Source: Pseudomonas paraglycinae
GTDB taxonomy: Bacteria > Pseudomonadota > Gammaproteobacteria > Pseudomonadales > Pseudomonadaceae
DNA length: 64,000 nt
Direction: 5' to 3'
Assembly (NCBI RefSeq): GCF_021601625.1
Contig: NZ_BQHR01000001.1
Coordinates: 62,001-126,000, forward strand
This document shows positions 1-9,118 of the stretch, in pieces. The position numbers and the translations under genes were made by a program. Below the pieces are notes generated by a model. That model did no database searches, was not told the origin of the DNA, and worked only from the letters and a program-made list of their open reading frames with translations. Within the stretch, counting starts at the first letter, position 1. Each line of letters opens with the position of its first letter.

Positions 1-1747
1 GGTCGGTTTCAGCGGCGATGCGTTGTACCAGCGGATAGGCTTCCGGGTGAACGGCCGAGGAATCCAGCGGGTTGTCGCCGTTCATCACACGCAGGAAGCC
101 GGCGGCCTGTTCGAAGGTTTTCTCGCCCAGACGCGCGACTTTCTTCAAGGCCGCGCGGGTCTTGAACGCGCCGTGTTCGTCACGGTGGGCCACGATGTTT
201 TGCGCCAGGGTCGCGTTGAGGCCGGAGATCCGCGCCAGCAGCGCCACGGAGGCAGTGTTTACGTCCACGCCCACGGCGTTCACGCAGTCCTCGACCACGG
301 CGTCCAGGCCGCGCGCCAGTTTCAGCTGCGACACGTCGTGCTGGTACTGGCCGACACCGATGGATTTCGGATCGATTTTCACCAGTTCGGCCAGCGGATC
401 CTGCAGACGACGGGCGATCGATACCGCGCCACGGATCGACACGTCCAGATCCGGGAATTCCTTGGCTGCCAGTTCCGATGCCGAATACACCGATGCGCCG
501 GCTTCGGAGACCATGACTTTGGTCATTTTCATCGCTGGGTATTTTTTGATCAGTTCGATCGCCAGTTTGTCGGTTTCACGGCTGGCGGTGCCGTTGCCGA
601 TGGCGATCAGATCGACCGAGTGCTTGGCGCACAGGGCGGCCAGGATGGCGATGGTCTGATCCCATTTGTTGTGCGGCACGTGCGGGTAAACCGTGGCGTG
701 ATCCAGCAGCTTGCCGGTGGAGTCGACCACCGCAACCTTGCAACCGGTACGCAGGCCCGGGTCGAGGCCCAGAGTCGCGCGCGGACCGGCCGGGGCGGCC
801 AGCAGCAGGTCGTGCAGGTTGTGGGCGAACACGTTGATCGCTTCGGTTTCGGCGCCGTCGCGCAGCTCGCCCAGCAAGTCGGTTTCCAGGTGGGTGTAGA
901 GCTTGACCTTCCAGGTCCAGCGCACCACTTCGCTCAGCCATTTGTCGGCCGGACGGTTCTGGTTCTGGATGCCGACGTGCTGGCCGATCATGCCTTCGCA
1001 CGGGTGCAGGGTGCCCGGCAGCTCTTCGCCGACTTTCAGCGCGGAGCTGAGAATGCCTTCGTTGCGGCCACGGAAAATCGCCAGCGCGCGGTGCGACGGC
1101 ATGCTTTTCAGCGGTTCGTCGTGTTCGAAGTAATCGCGGAATTTCGCGCCTTCCTCTTCCTTGCCGGCGATCACGCGGGCACTGAGGGTGGCTTCCTGCT
1201 TCAGGTAGGTGCGCAGTTTTTCCAGCAGGTTGGCGTCTTCGGCGAAGCGCTCCATGAGGATGTACTTGGCGCCTTCCAGTGCAGCCTTGGCATCGGCCAC
1301 GCCTTTTTCGGCGTCGACGAAGCGCGCGGCTTCGGTTTCCGGGGTCAGCGACGGGTCGTTGAACAGGCCGTCGGCCAGTTCGCCGAGGCCGGCTTCCAGG
1401 GCTATCTGGCCCTTGGTGCGGCGCTTCTGCTTGTACGGCAGGTACAAGTCTTCGAGGCGGGTCTTGGTGTCGGCGAGTTTGATTTCGCGCTCCAGCTCAG
1501 GGGTGAGTTTGCCCTGCTCCTGAATGCTGGAAAGAATGCTGATGCGCCGTTCGTCGAGTTCTCGCAGGTAGCGCAGACGCTCTTCCAGATGACGCAGTTG
1601 GGTGTCATCGAGGCTGCCGGTCACTTCTTTCCGGTAACGGGCGATGAAGGGAACGGTAGAGCCTTCATCGAGTAGCGCGACGGCCGCTTCGACCTGTTGT
1701 GGGCGTACGCCGAGTTCCTCGGCGATGCGGCTGTTGATGCTGTCCAT
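1..1747 (-). CDS. tex: Tex, RNA-binding transcription accessory protein (3' end outside window)
   Basis: Tex is a conserved cytoplasmic nucleic-acid-binding protein linked to transcription and RNA handling. The first 582 codons are present and open to the left edge. Visible are the helical N-terminal region starting [20 protein letters not shown], the RNase H-like YqgF domain with [16 protein letters not shown] near residues 325-340, and a helix-hairpin-helix region near residues 490-550. The C-terminal S1 RNA-binding domain, roughly the last 190 residues of the family, lies outside the window. The start is the ATG at 1747. The strand opposite is open over nearly the same span, but its translation is low-complexity and resembles no family, so it is a shadow. 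Identity is clear from long conserved stretches. Confidence 0.95.
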   Translation of the reverse strand, partial: MDSINSRIAEELGVRPQQVEAAVALLDEGSTVPFIARYRKEVTGSLDDTQLRHLEERLRYLRELDERRISILSSIQEQGKLTPELEREIKLADTKTRLEDLYLPYKQKRRTKGQIALEAGLGELADGLFNDPSLTPETEAARFVDAEKGVADAKAALEGAKYILMERFAEDANLLEKLRTYLKQEATLSARVIAGKEEEGAKFRDYFEHDEPLKSMPSHRALAIFRGRNEGILSSALKVGEELPGTLHPCEGMIGQHVGIQNQNRPADKWLSEVVRWTWKVKLYTHLETDLLGELRDGAETEAINVFAHNLHDLLLAAPAGPRATLGLDPGLRTGCKVAVVDSTGKLLDHATVYPHVPHNKWDQTIAILAALCAKHSVDLIAIGNGTASRETDKLAIELIKKYPAMKMTKVMVSEAGASVYSASELAAKEFPDLDVSIRGAVSIARRLQDPLAELVKIDPKSIGVGQYQHDVSQLKLARGLDAVVEDCVNAVGVDVNTASVALLARISGLNATLAQNIVAHRDEHGAFKTRAALKKVARLGEKTFEQAAGFLRVMNGDNPLDSSAVHPEAYPLVQRIAAETD

Positions 1748-2107
1748 AAAACCACCTGACAAATTGTGAAAGCAGTCTCGCAGGCGCGTAAATAAAGGCC
1801 CGGAGTCTGGTGGGGCGGCTTGATGCTGGCCGCTGCCTGGGTCAAAAGGCATCCCATTGACCCGTGAAATCGAACAATTACTGCGGCGCCCATGAAAATA
1901 AGGGACGGCCACCTGCGGTAACGATTCAGACGTTGCCTGACACAAAAGGCCGCGCATTATAACCAGCGTTCTGTCATTCGGGGGCGACGCAGTCTGTAGG
2001 CACAAGCCCCGGTTTTCTGGCAGTGAAGGAAAAATCTGCTAACAATGCACACGGTGCGTATAACGGCAGCTACGCCATAATGCGCGCCGAGCTAAAAGGA
2101 GCATCCA
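1748..2107. promoter_or_regulatory. Divergent intergenic region between tex and ompR
   Basis: No gene is visible in these 360 bases. Leftwards, a perfect TATAAT -10 hexamer lies on the minus strand at 1956-1961, about 200 bases before tex, but I see no good -35 at 17 bases. Rightwards, CATAAT near 2075-2080 could be the ompR -10. The ompR ribosome binding site AAAGGAGC sits just before the start at 2108. Both promoters are inferred from hexamers only. Confidence 0.35.
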
Positions 2108-2848
2108 ATGAGCAGCACTGCACAAACTGCTGAAGGCGAAAAAATTCTCATCGTTGACGACGATCCGGGGCTGAGCAGCCTGCTGGAACGCTTTTTCGTC
2201 AGCAAGGGCTACCGTGCCCGCGCCGTACCGAATACCGAGCAGATGGATCGTCTGCTGTCGCGTGAAGTGTTCAACCTGGTCGTCCTCGACCTGATGCTGC
2301 CGGGCGAAGACGGCCTGACCGCTTGCCGCCGCCTGCGGGGCGCGAACAATCAGATTCCGATCATCATGCTTACCGCCAAGGGCGACGAACTGAGCCGTAT
2401 CAAGGGCCTGGAACTGGGCGCCGACGATTACCTGGCCAAGCCGTTCAACCCGGACGAGCTGATGGCTCGCGTCAAAGCCGTGCTGCGCCGTCAGGCCGCG
2501 CCGGTGCCGGGCGCGCCGGGCAGTGAAGAAGAAAACGTCACGTTCGGCGATTACGTGCTGTCCCTGGCTACCCGCGAACTCAAGCGCGGCGACGAAGTGC
2601 ACATGCTCACCACCGGTGAGTTTGCGGTACTCAAGGCCCTGGTGATGAACGCTCGTCAGCCGCTGACCCGCGACAAGCTGATGAACCTGGCCCGTGGCCG
2701 TGAGTGGGATGCCCTTGAGCGTTCCATCGACGTGCAGATTTCCCGTCTGCGCCGGATGATCGAACCCGATCCGTCCAAGCCGCGCTACATCCAGACCGTC
2801 TGGGGTGTCGGCTACGTGTTCGTGCCGGATGGCAACTCCACCAAGTGA
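2108..2848 (+). CDS. ompR: OmpR, osmotic-stress response regulator
   Basis: This is the cytoplasmic response regulator of the EnvZ/OmpR pair; phosphorylated OmpR binds DNA upstream of porin and envelope genes. The 246-residue length is normal. The receiver domain has the acidic pair in ILIVDDDP (residues 13-20), the phospho-acceptor Asp61 in VVLDLMLPGEDG and the Lys in YLAKPF. A winged-helix output domain covers about residues 150-240 and ends in QTVWGVGYVFVPDG. A strong AAAGGAGC site precedes the ATG. The partner kinase envZ begins 114 bases downstream, separated by a REP-like inverted repeat that may tune the ratio of the two transcripts. Confidence 0.96.
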   Translation: MSSTAQTAEGEKILIVDDDPGLSSLLERFFVSKGYRARAVPNTEQMDRLLSREVFNLVVLDLMLPGEDGLTACRRLRGANNQIPIIMLTAKGDELSRIKGLELGADDYLAKPFNPDELMARVKAVLRRQAAPVPGAPGSEEENVTFGDYVLSLATRELKRGDEVHMLTTGEFAVLKALVMNARQPLTRDKLMNLARGREWDALERSIDVQISRLRRMIEPDPSKPRYIQTVWGVGYVFVPDGNSTK

Positions 2849-2857
2849 TGGGTGATT

Positions 2858-2946
2858 TGTAGGAGCGGGTCTGCGGGAAACGGTCGGAAACGCCGTCAGC
2901 GCAGACTCGCAATCCGCAATATGCGAGCATTGCTCGCTCCTGCAAG
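2858..2946. repeat. REP-like inverted repeat between ompR and envZ
   Basis: TTGTAGGAGCG at the left end and CGCTCCTGCAA at the right end face each other across about 65 bases. Next to the right arm is a short hairpin built on GCGAGCATTGCTCGC. TAGGAGCG/CGCTCCT ends are typical of Pseudomonas repetitive extragenic palindromes. There is no T-run, so it is not a clear terminator. In this place it could stabilise the upstream ompR message. Confidence 0.6.
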
Positions 2947-2962
2947 TGTGTAGCGGTTATCC

Positions 2963-4276
2963 ATGAAAACCCCCGTCTGGTTCCCCCAAAGTTTTTTCTC
3001 CCGCACCCTGTGGCTGGTGCTCATCGTCGTATTGTTTTCCAAGGCATTGACCCTGGTTTATCTGTTGATGAACGAGGACGTGCTGGTGGATCGCCAATAC
3101 AGTCACGGCGTCGCCCTGACGTTGCGTGCCTACTGGGCCGCCGACGAAGAGAACCGCGCGAAAATCGCCGATGCCGCGACCCTGATCCGCGTGGTCGGTG
3201 CCGGTGTGCCGGAAGGCGAACAGCACTGGCCGTACAGCGAAATCTACCAGCGGCAGATGCAGGCGGAACTGGGTGCCGACACCGAAGTGCGCTTGCGCAT
3301 GCACTCGCCGCCGGCCTTGTGGGTTCGCGCGCCGAGCCTGGGGGATGGCTGGCTGAAAGTCCCGCTGTATCCACACCCGTTGCGTGGCCAGAAAATCTGG
3401 AACGTGCTCGGCTGGTTCCTGGCGATCGGCCTGCTGTCCACGGCGTCTGCGTGGATTTTTGTCAGCCAGCTCAACCAGCCACTGAAGCGTCTGGTCTACG
3501 CTGCCCGGCAACTCGGCCAGGGCCGCAGCGTGCGCCTGCCTATCAGCGACACCCCCAGCGAAATGGCCGAGGTTTATCGCGCCTTCAACCAGATGGCCGA
3601 AGACGTCGAGCAGGCCGGTCGCGAGCGTGAGCTGATGCTGGCGGGGGTATCCCATGACCTGCGGACGCCGCTGACCCGTTTGCGGCTGTCACTGGAGTTG
3701 ATGGGCGATCGCACCGACCTGACCGACGACATGGTGCGTGACATCGAAGACATGGACGCGATCCTCGACCAGTTCCTCGCCTTCATTCGTGATGGTCGGG
3801 ACGAGTCGGTGGAGGAGGTGGATCTCAGCGATCTGGTGCGTGAAGTGGCGGCGCCCTATAACCAGACCGAAGAGAAAGTGCGCCTGCGCCTGGAACCGAT
3901 TCAGCCGTTCCCGCTGCGTCGGGTGTCGATGAAGCGCTTGCTGAACAACCTGATCGGCAACGCGTTGAATCATGCCGGCGGCAGCGTGGACGTCGCGGCC
4001 TATGTGTCCGGTGACACCAGTGCGCCGTACGTGGTGCTGAGCGTGATGGACCGTGGAGCGGGGATCGATCCCTCCGAACTTGAGGCGATCTTCAACCCGT
4101 TCACCCGTGGCGATCGTGCCCGGGGCGGGAAGGGCACCGGGCTGGGCTTGGCGATCGTGAAGCGGATTGCGTCGATGCACGGCGGCAATGTCGAACTGCG
4201 TAACCGCTCCGGTGGCGGGCTGGAAGCGCGGGTCCGGTTGCCGCTGGGATTGATGCTGCCAAGAGATGCCGTTTAA
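2963..4276 (+). CDS. envZ: EnvZ, osmosensor histidine kinase
   Basis: This inner-membrane sensor kinase phosphorylates and dephosphorylates OmpR. Its 437 residues show an N-terminal membrane segment (about 15-35), a periplasmic region, a second membrane segment (about 150-170) and a HAMP linker. The phospho-acceptor His231 lies in AGVSHDLRTPLTRLRL. The ATP-binding domain has the N box NNLIGNALNHAGG, DRGAGID and GKGTGLGLAIVKRI. The order ompR-envZ is the standard one. Transcription probably ends in the inverted repeat after 4300. Confidence 0.95.
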   Translation: MKTPVWFPQSFFSRTLWLVLIVVLFSKALTLVYLLMNEDVLVDRQYSHGVALTLRAYWAADEENRAKIADAATLIRVVGAGVPEGEQHWPYSEIYQRQMQAELGADTEVRLRMHSPPALWVRAPSLGDGWLKVPLYPHPLRGQKIWNVLGWFLAIGLLSTASAWIFVSQLNQPLKRLVYAARQLGQGRSVRLPISDTPSEMAEVYRAFNQMAEDVEQAGRERELMLAGVSHDLRTPLTRLRLSLELMGDRTDLTDDMVRDIEDMDAILDQFLAFIRDGRDESVEEVDLSDLVREVAAPYNQTEEKVRLRLEPIQPFPLRRVSMKRLLNNLIGNALNHAGGSVDVAAYVSGDTSAPYVVLSVMDRGAGIDPSELEAIFNPFTRGDRARGGKGTGLGLAIVKRIASMHGGNVELRNRSGGGLEARVRLPLGLMLPRDAV

Positions 4277-4299
4277 CGGCAGCCTCAAGCGGCAAGTTT

Positions 4300-4364
4300 C
4301 AAGCTACAAGCTACAGCGGCTTTTACTCGCCACTTGCAGCTTGTAGCTCGCCGCTGTTTTTTAT
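4300..4364. terminator. Inverted-repeat terminator between envZ and rimK
   Basis: AGCTACAAGCT (4302-4312) is complementary to AGCTTGTAGCT (4338-4348), and CAGCGG (4314-4319) to CCGCTG (4351-4356). The two pairings are not nested and would be alternatives. The second is followed by a T-run on the plus strand, fitting termination of envZ. The convergent rimK stop lies inside the T-run. Confidence 0.55.
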
Positions 4365-5266
4365 CCCTTGCCTTTTGTGCGGGTCATGTTCGGCCCGCCA
4401 TTCTTCTCGAGATGCTCGATGATGATCCCCGCCACGTTCTTGCCCGTGGTGGTTTCGATGCCTTCCAGACCCGGTGACGAGTTCACTTCCATCACCAGCG
4501 GCCCGTGGTTGGAGCGCAGGATATCCACACCCGCCACCGCAAGGCCCATGACCTTGGCTGCACGCAACGCGGTCATGCGTTCTTCCGGGGTGATCTTGAT
4601 CAGGCTGGCGCTGCCGCCCCGGTGCAGGTTGGAGCGGAACTCGCCGGGCTTGGCCTGACGCTTCATCGCCGCGATCACCTTGTCGCCGACCACGAAGCAG
4701 CGGATGTCGGCGCCGCCGGCCTCCTTGATGTATTCCTGCACCATGATGTTCTGCTTCAGGCCCATGAACGCCTCGATCACCGACTCTGCCGCCGTCGCGG
4801 TTTCACACAACACCACGCCGATGCCCTGGGTGCCTTCCAGCACCTTGATCACCAGCGGCGCACCGTTGACCATGTCGATCAGGTCGGGAATGTCGTCAGG
4901 CGAGTGGGCGAACCCGGTCACCGGCAAACCGATGCCCCGGCGCGACAGCAATTGCAGCGAGCGCAGCTTGTCCCGCGAGCGGGCGATGGCCACCGATTCG
5001 TTGAGCGGGAACACCCCCATCATTTCAAACTGGCGCAACACCGCACAGCCATAAAACGTCACCGACGCGCCGATCCGCGGGATCACTGCATCGAAACCCT
5101 CCAGCGGCTTGCCGCGGTAGTGGATCTGCGGTTTGTGGCTGGCAATGTTCATATAGGCGCGCAAGGTGTCGATCACCACCATTTCATGCCCGCGCTCGGT
5201 TCCGGCTTCGACCAGACGGCGGGTGGAATACAGACGCGGGTTCCGCGACAGCACAGCGATCTTCAT
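4361..5266 (-). CDS. rimK: RimK, glutamate ligase acting on ribosomal protein S6
   Basis: RimK is an ATP-grasp ligase that adds glutamate residues to the C-terminus of ribosomal protein RpsF (S6) and so changes ribosome function. The protein is 301 residues, the family length. It starts [20 protein letters not shown]. The ATP-grasp part includes [32 protein letters not shown] and the metal-binding [14 protein letters not shown] near residues 245-270. Its start overlaps the end of rimB in an ATGA junction (5263-5266), so the two are translationally coupled. In P. fluorescens work, rimABK is one operon in which RimA and RimB tune RimK. Confidence 0.95.
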   Translation of the reverse strand: MKIAVLSRNPRLYSTRRLVEAGTERGHEMVVIDTLRAYMNIASHKPQIHYRGKPLEGFDAVIPRIGASVTFYGCAVLRQFEMMGVFPLNESVAIARSRDKLRSLQLLSRRGIGLPVTGFAHSPDDIPDLIDMVNGAPLVIKVLEGTQGIGVVLCETATAAESVIEAFMGLKQNIMVQEYIKEAGGADIRCFVVGDKVIAAMKRQAKPGEFRSNLHRGGSASLIKITPEERMTALRAAKVMGLAVAGVDILRSNHGPLVMEVNSSPGLEGIETTTGKNVAGIIIEHLEKNGGPNMTRTKGKG

Positions 5267-5742
5267 GCAACACCTGTGGAGGAGGTAGATACCGGGAACA
5301 CCGGCTTGTCTTGTACATATTTGATGCCCGGATTGACCACCAGCTGGCCGTCGATCAGGGCTTTGGAACCGAGCAACAGGCGATAGCGCATGGACTTGCG
5401 GCAGGCGAGGGTGAACTCGATTGGCCAGACCCGGTCACCCAAGGCTAGGGTGGTGCTGATCACGTAGCGCACCTGGGCCTGACCGTTCGAACTCTTGATA
5501 GTCTTGCGTGCCACCAGCGGCGCTTCGCATCGCCGATGGCGTAACTGCACGACGGTGCCCAGGTGCGCGGTGAAGCGCACCCACTTCTCGCCGTCACGTT
5601 CGAACGGCTCGATGTCGGTGGCATGCAGGCTGGAGGTGCTGGCGCCGGTGTCGATTTTTGCCCGAAGGCCGGCGACTCCCAGATCCGGAAGCGCCACCCA
5701 CTCGCGCAGACCGATAACGGTCAAATGGTCAAATGTCTTCAA
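5263..5742 (-). CDS. rimB: RimB, retropepsin-like protease partner of RimK
   Basis: This 159-residue protein belongs to the ATP-dependent zinc protease/retropepsin-like family (Pfam Zn_protease). The aspartic-protease-like motif DTGAST is at residues 31-36, followed by [10 protein letters not shown]; the C-terminal part has [14 protein letters not shown]. In the P. fluorescens rimABK system RimB opposes RimK by removing glutamates from modified S6 and also modulates its activity. It sits 16 bases after rimA and overlaps rimK by 4 bases. The assignment rests on family plus operon context. Confidence 0.88.
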   Translation of the reverse strand: MKTFDHLTVIGLREWVALPDLGVAGLRAKIDTGASTSSLHATDIEPFERDGEKWVRFTAHLGTVVQLRHRRCEAPLVARKTIKSSNGQAQVRYVISTTLALGDRVWPIEFTLACRKSMRYRLLLGSKALIDGQLVVNPGIKYVQDKPVFPVSTSSTGVA

Positions 5743-5758
5743 TGGAAAAAACCAACGA

Positions 5759-6538
5759 TTAACGCGTCCACGCTTCAGGGGACACCTGGGCTAACGCTTT
5801 GAATGCGGGTCTGGCGAACCAGTAACCCTGCATCAGAAATATTCCGCAGTCCGCCAGGAAATCCCGTTCACCCGCACTCTCTATGCCTTCGGCGATGACT
5901 GTAACGTCCAACTCCGCACAGATTGTGACAATCCCCCGAACGATAGCCTGACGAACACGGTCACGGTCGATATCGCGGATCAGCGCCATATCGAGCTTGA
6001 TCAGGTCCGGTTGGAAATCGGCCAGCAGATTGAGCCCCGAATAGCCGGCACCGAAATCGTCGATGGCCGTCTTGAAGCCGAATTCGCGGTATTCACGCAG
6101 AATATTGGTCAAATGGCGATAGTTATCTACGTGCTCGCTTTCCAGTGTTTCGAAAATCAGCCGGTCGATCGGGAAATTGTGTTTTCTGGCAGCCTCCAGG
6201 GTGCTGCGAATGCATAACTCTGGACGATAGACGGCGTTGGGCATGAAGTTGATCGACAAGTGTGTCTGCATATTAAGCTCGGCTGCGCCTTCGATGGCGC
6301 GAGTCCGGCAGAGCTGGTCGAAACGGTAGCGGTTATCTTCTGTAACCTGATCCAACACGGTTAAAGCGCCTTCACCAGCCGCACCACGAACCAGTGCCTC
6401 GTAGGCGTACACCGACTCGTCACGCAGATCCACGATGGGCTGATAAGCGAACGAAAAATCGAAGCCCAGCGGCTCGCTTTGCTGGCAGCCCAGGCACCCG
6501 GATTTGGGCGAGGTCAATGAAGACGGAAATTTGGTCAC
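5759..6538 (-). CDS. rimA: RimA, EAL-domain cyclic-di-GMP phosphodiesterase
   Basis: This is a stand-alone EAL domain of 259 residues. Key motifs are present: YEALVRG (the EAL motif), the metal-binding DDFGAGYSGLNLL, KLDMALIRDID and AEGIES. It should hydrolyse c-di-GMP; in the rimABK operon it links c-di-GMP levels to RimK. An N-terminal extension carries CLGCQQ, a short Cys pair of unknown role. I chose the GTG start at 6538 because GGAGTGA lies 5 bases upstream; an ATG at 6574 would add 12 residues with no ribosome binding site. It is the first gene of the operon. Confidence 0.88.
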   Translation of the reverse strand: MTKFPSSLTSPKSGCLGCQQSEPLGFDFSFAYQPIVDLRDESVYAYEALVRGAAGEGALTVLDQVTEDNRYRFDQLCRTRAIEGAAELNMQTHLSINFMPNAVYRPELCIRSTLEAARKHNFPIDRLIFETLESEHVDNYRHLTNILREYREFGFKTAIDDFGAGYSGLNLLADFQPDLIKLDMALIRDIDRDRVRQAIVRGIVTICAELDVTVIAEGIESAGERDFLADCGIFLMQGYWFARPAFKALAQVSPEAWTR

Positions 6539-6654
6539 TCGATCACTCCATGCCGTTGAACCGGCGAAGATCACAGTTTATCTGGAGGGCCGGATTCTTG
6601 CGCCCGACAGAATCGGTAGTACAGTTCCGACTACTGGCTGAACGAGGAATTCAT

Positions 6655-7062
6655 ATGGCGCAAAAACAGGAAGAGGACGACAAGGTCCGTCTCGACAAGT
6701 GGCTGTGGGCCGCGCGTTTTTTCAAGACTCGCGCTTTGGCCAAGGCTGCCATCGAGAGCGGCAAGGTGCATTGTCGGGGAGAGCGCTGCAAGCCTGGCAA
6801 AGAGCCACGCATTGGCGATGAGTTCGAGATCCGCACGGGCTTCGATGAGAAGACCGTTGTGGTTCAGGCCCTGTCGATCGTGCGTCGCGGTGCACCTGAG
6901 GCGCAGACGCTGTATGCCGAGACCGAGGCGAGTATTGCCAAGCGTGAAGCGGCTGCGGCGATGCGCAAGGCGGGCGCCTTGGGCGTGACCACCGACGGCA
7001 AACCGAGCAAGAAGCAGCGCCGGGATCTGTTTAAATTTCGTGGGAACAGTGGCGGCGAATAA
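6655..7062 (+). CDS. hslR: Hsp15, S4-domain ribosome-associated heat-shock protein
   Basis: Hsp15 recognises stalled free 50S subunits carrying a nascent chain and helps recycle them. The product is 135 residues. The S4 RNA-binding domain occupies about residues 10-70, with VRLDKWLWAARFFKTRALAK and SGKVHCRGERCKPG. The C-terminal tail is basic and ends near KKQRRDLFKFRG. The start is the ATG at 6655, with GAGG 7 bases upstream; an upstream in-frame extension back to 6394 overlaps rimA antisense and looks untranslated. It is followed at once by a strong terminator shared with the convergent PAP2 gene. Confidence 0.93.
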   Translation: MAQKQEEDDKVRLDKWLWAARFFKTRALAKAAIESGKVHCRGERCKPGKEPRIGDEFEIRTGFDEKTVVVQALSIVRRGAPEAQTLYAETEASIAKREAAAAMRKAGALGVTTDGKPSKKQRRDLFKFRGNSGGE

Positions 7063-7117
7063 AAAAACGCAGCCTGCCGGCCTGGGTTCAAGACCCGCCG
7101 GCGGCTGCGTTTTTTTC
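7061..7117. terminator. Bidirectional terminator between hslR and PAP2 gene
   Basis: AAAAAACGCAGC pairs with GCTGCGTTTTTT, with an inner GCCGGC-type stem. A-run and T-run flank both sides, so it can end transcription from either direction. Confidence 0.9.
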
Positions 7118-7129
7118 AGTAACCGTTGA

Positions 7130-7930
7130 TTACTGCGCGGACACCACACTCATCCGCGAAACCATCGGCAGTTTGCCCAGCAGCCGGAAAACCGGCGCTG
7201 TGACCTTCAACCAGAAGTTCGCCGCGTGATAAGCAAACGGCGTGTAGTAACCCCAGCCCAGTGCCCACACCGCCAGCAGCATGCCGCCGATGTAATCGTC
7301 CTGGCCCCAATGAGCACCGGCGACCAGACGCGGCAACATGAACAGCAGTGCCAGGCCCCAGATCACCAGAAACTGACCAGCCGTACGGCTGAACACGCCC
7401 ATGAATAGCGCCCAGATCAGCAGCACCGAGGCGTGGTCACCGGGGAAACTCTGGCTCGAGCGGTCCTTCAGTTCCCAGGTCTTCTCCAGATGCGGGAAGT
7501 AATCGCTGATATGCACCGCGCCTTCGAGCACCATCGACGGGCTGCTGTGCTGCCAGCCCATGTGATCGGCGAACTTGGAAAACAGCGCGCGGATCACCAC
7601 CATCAGCAGCAGGATCGAAAAAAATCCGAAAAAGGCGCGACGCACGTCAATCGCCCTGAACACCCAGTCGCCCTTGATAAGCAGCGCCAGCAGAATCAGG
7701 CCGACGACGATGTCGAACGGTCGCAGACTTGCAATTGCCCAGATGTGGAGCCATATGGGGTTGCTGGCCAGCGGTGCATTGAGTGAGCGGAACAGCCACT
7801 CGTCGAAAATCACACACAGCATCTGACCCGTAGGCCATAACCAGAAAGCCAGCAGTGCCAATGGCACAACGTTGCACAGAACCAGCCGGCCGAGGTTCCA
7901 CCTTGATTGGAACAAACCCGGATTGTTCAT
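7130..7930 (-). CDS. PAP2-family membrane phosphatase
   Basis: This 266-residue inner-membrane protein has about six hydrophobic segments. The PAP2 phosphatase signature is split over KDRSSQSFPGDHAS and RLVAGAHWGQDD, matching conserved motifs 2 (SxxxH type) and 3 (RxxxxxHxxxD). Such enzymes dephosphorylate lipid substrates such as undecaprenyl pyrophosphate, phosphatidylglycerol phosphate or lipid A on the periplasmic side. The substrate here is unknown. I placed the start at 7930, where GGGAGGC lies 5 bases upstream; an ATG at 8005 would add 25 residues overlapping the divergent hslO promoter. Confidence 0.82.
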   Translation of the reverse strand: MNNPGLFQSRWNLGRLVLCNVVPLALLAFWLWPTGQMLCVIFDEWLFRSLNAPLASNPIWLHIWAIASLRPFDIVVGLILLALLIKGDWVFRAIDVRRAFFGFFSILLLMVVIRALFSKFADHMGWQHSSPSMVLEGAVHISDYFPHLEKTWELKDRSSQSFPGDHASVLLIWALFMGVFSRTAGQFLVIWGLALLFMLPRLVAGAHWGQDDYIGGMLLAVWALGWGYYTPFAYHAANFWLKVTAPVFRLLGKLPMVSRMSVVSAQ

Positions 7931-8034
7931 AAAATGCCTCCCGTGGCTGAACATCGGCATCAAAAAGGATGCCAGAAGCGCGGGATTTTCATTCTTTGTA
8001 ACCATTTTGTCATCACATTCAGATACCCAGACCT

Positions 8035-8937
8035 ATGACCGATTTCCTCGATACCGATTACACCCAACGCTTCATCTTCGATGACAGCGACACGCGCGGC
8101 GAACTGGTGTCGCTGGAGCGCAGCTATGCCGAAGTGCTCGCCAAGCACCCGTACCCGGAGCCGGTTGCGCAATTGCTGGGCGAACTGATGGCTGCCGCGT
8201 CGTTGCTGGTGGGCACCCTGAAATTCGATGGCTTGCTGATTCTTCAGGCCCGTTCCGAAGGCCCGATCCCGCTGCTGATGATCGAGTGCTCCAGCGAGCG
8301 CGAAATCCGCGGCCTGGCGCGTTATCACGCCGAGCAGATTCCTGCCGACGCGACCCTCGGTGATCTAATGCCGAACGGTGTCCTGGCCTTGACCGTCGAC
8401 CCGATCGCCGGCCAGCGTTACCAGGGCATCGTCGACCTCGACGGCGAAACCCTGTCCGACTGTTTCACCAACTATTTCGTCATGTCCCAACAGGTCGGCA
8501 CTCGCTTCAAGCTGTGCGCCGATGGCCGTCGTGCCCGTGGTCTGCTGCTGCAGCAACTGCCGGCCTATCGCCTGAAAGACGAAGAAGAGCGCGCCGCCAG
8601 CTGGCAGCACATCACCGCGCTGGGCAACACCCTGACCGCTGATGAACTGTTGAGCCTGGACAACGAAACGGTTCTGCATCGCCTCTACCATGAAGAGCAG
8701 GTTCGTCTGTTCGATGTGCAGACACTGCGCTTCCACTGCAGCTGCTCCCGCGAGCGTTCGGGCAATGCACTGGTCAGCCTGGGGCTGGAAGATGCGCAGG
8801 CGCTGGTGGCCGAGCAAGGTGGAAAAGTCGAGATCGATTGCCAGTTCTGCAACCAGCGCTACTTGTTCGATGCGGCAGATATCGCTCAATTGTTCGCTGG
8901 CGCGGGCGTCGAGACGCCGTCAGATACCCGGCACTAA
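8035..8937 (+). CDS. hslO: Hsp33, redox-regulated chaperone
   Basis: Hsp33 is a cytoplasmic holdase switched on by oxidative stress. The 300-residue length is normal. The redox switch has four zinc-binding cysteines in the expected C-X-C and C-X2-C arrangement: Cys235 and Cys237 in HCSCSRERS, and Cys269 and Cys272 in DCQFCNQRY. The N-terminal part has the conserved [20 protein letters not shown]. It begins 104 bases from the divergent PAP2 start, and the next gene is pckA, the usual Pseudomonas order. Confidence 0.96.
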   Translation: MTDFLDTDYTQRFIFDDSDTRGELVSLERSYAEVLAKHPYPEPVAQLLGELMAAASLLVGTLKFDGLLILQARSEGPIPLLMIECSSEREIRGLARYHAEQIPADATLGDLMPNGVLALTVDPIAGQRYQGIVDLDGETLSDCFTNYFVMSQQVGTRFKLCADGRRARGLLLQQLPAYRLKDEEERAASWQHITALGNTLTADELLSLDNETVLHRLYHEEQVRLFDVQTLRFHCSCSRERSGNALVSLGLEDAQALVAEQGGKVEIDCQFCNQRYLFDAADIAQLFAGAGVETPSDTRH

Positions 8938-9118
8938 AACGGTTCAGCGCAGGTAAATTCACTGCACAACGACGGAATAACGCCGTTACGACGGGAGGGC
9001 CCTACTCTTTTTGGGCTTTTCTGGCATAATCCGGCCCACTTTTTTCGCGGTAGTAGTGCACGACTTTCTACTACAAAACGTTTGGAGCACACTCGGCCAC
9101 TGGCCGACGGGGAACCTC

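Noticed and set aside
23-1675. 550-codon open frame on the plus strand
   Set aside because: It mirrors tex on the other strand; its translation is Gln/Phe/Val-rich with no family, a common effect of high-GC codon use.
6394-6654. Longer N-terminus for Hsp15
   Set aside because: The extra 87 codons overlap rimA antisense; the family start and ribosome binding site are at 6655.
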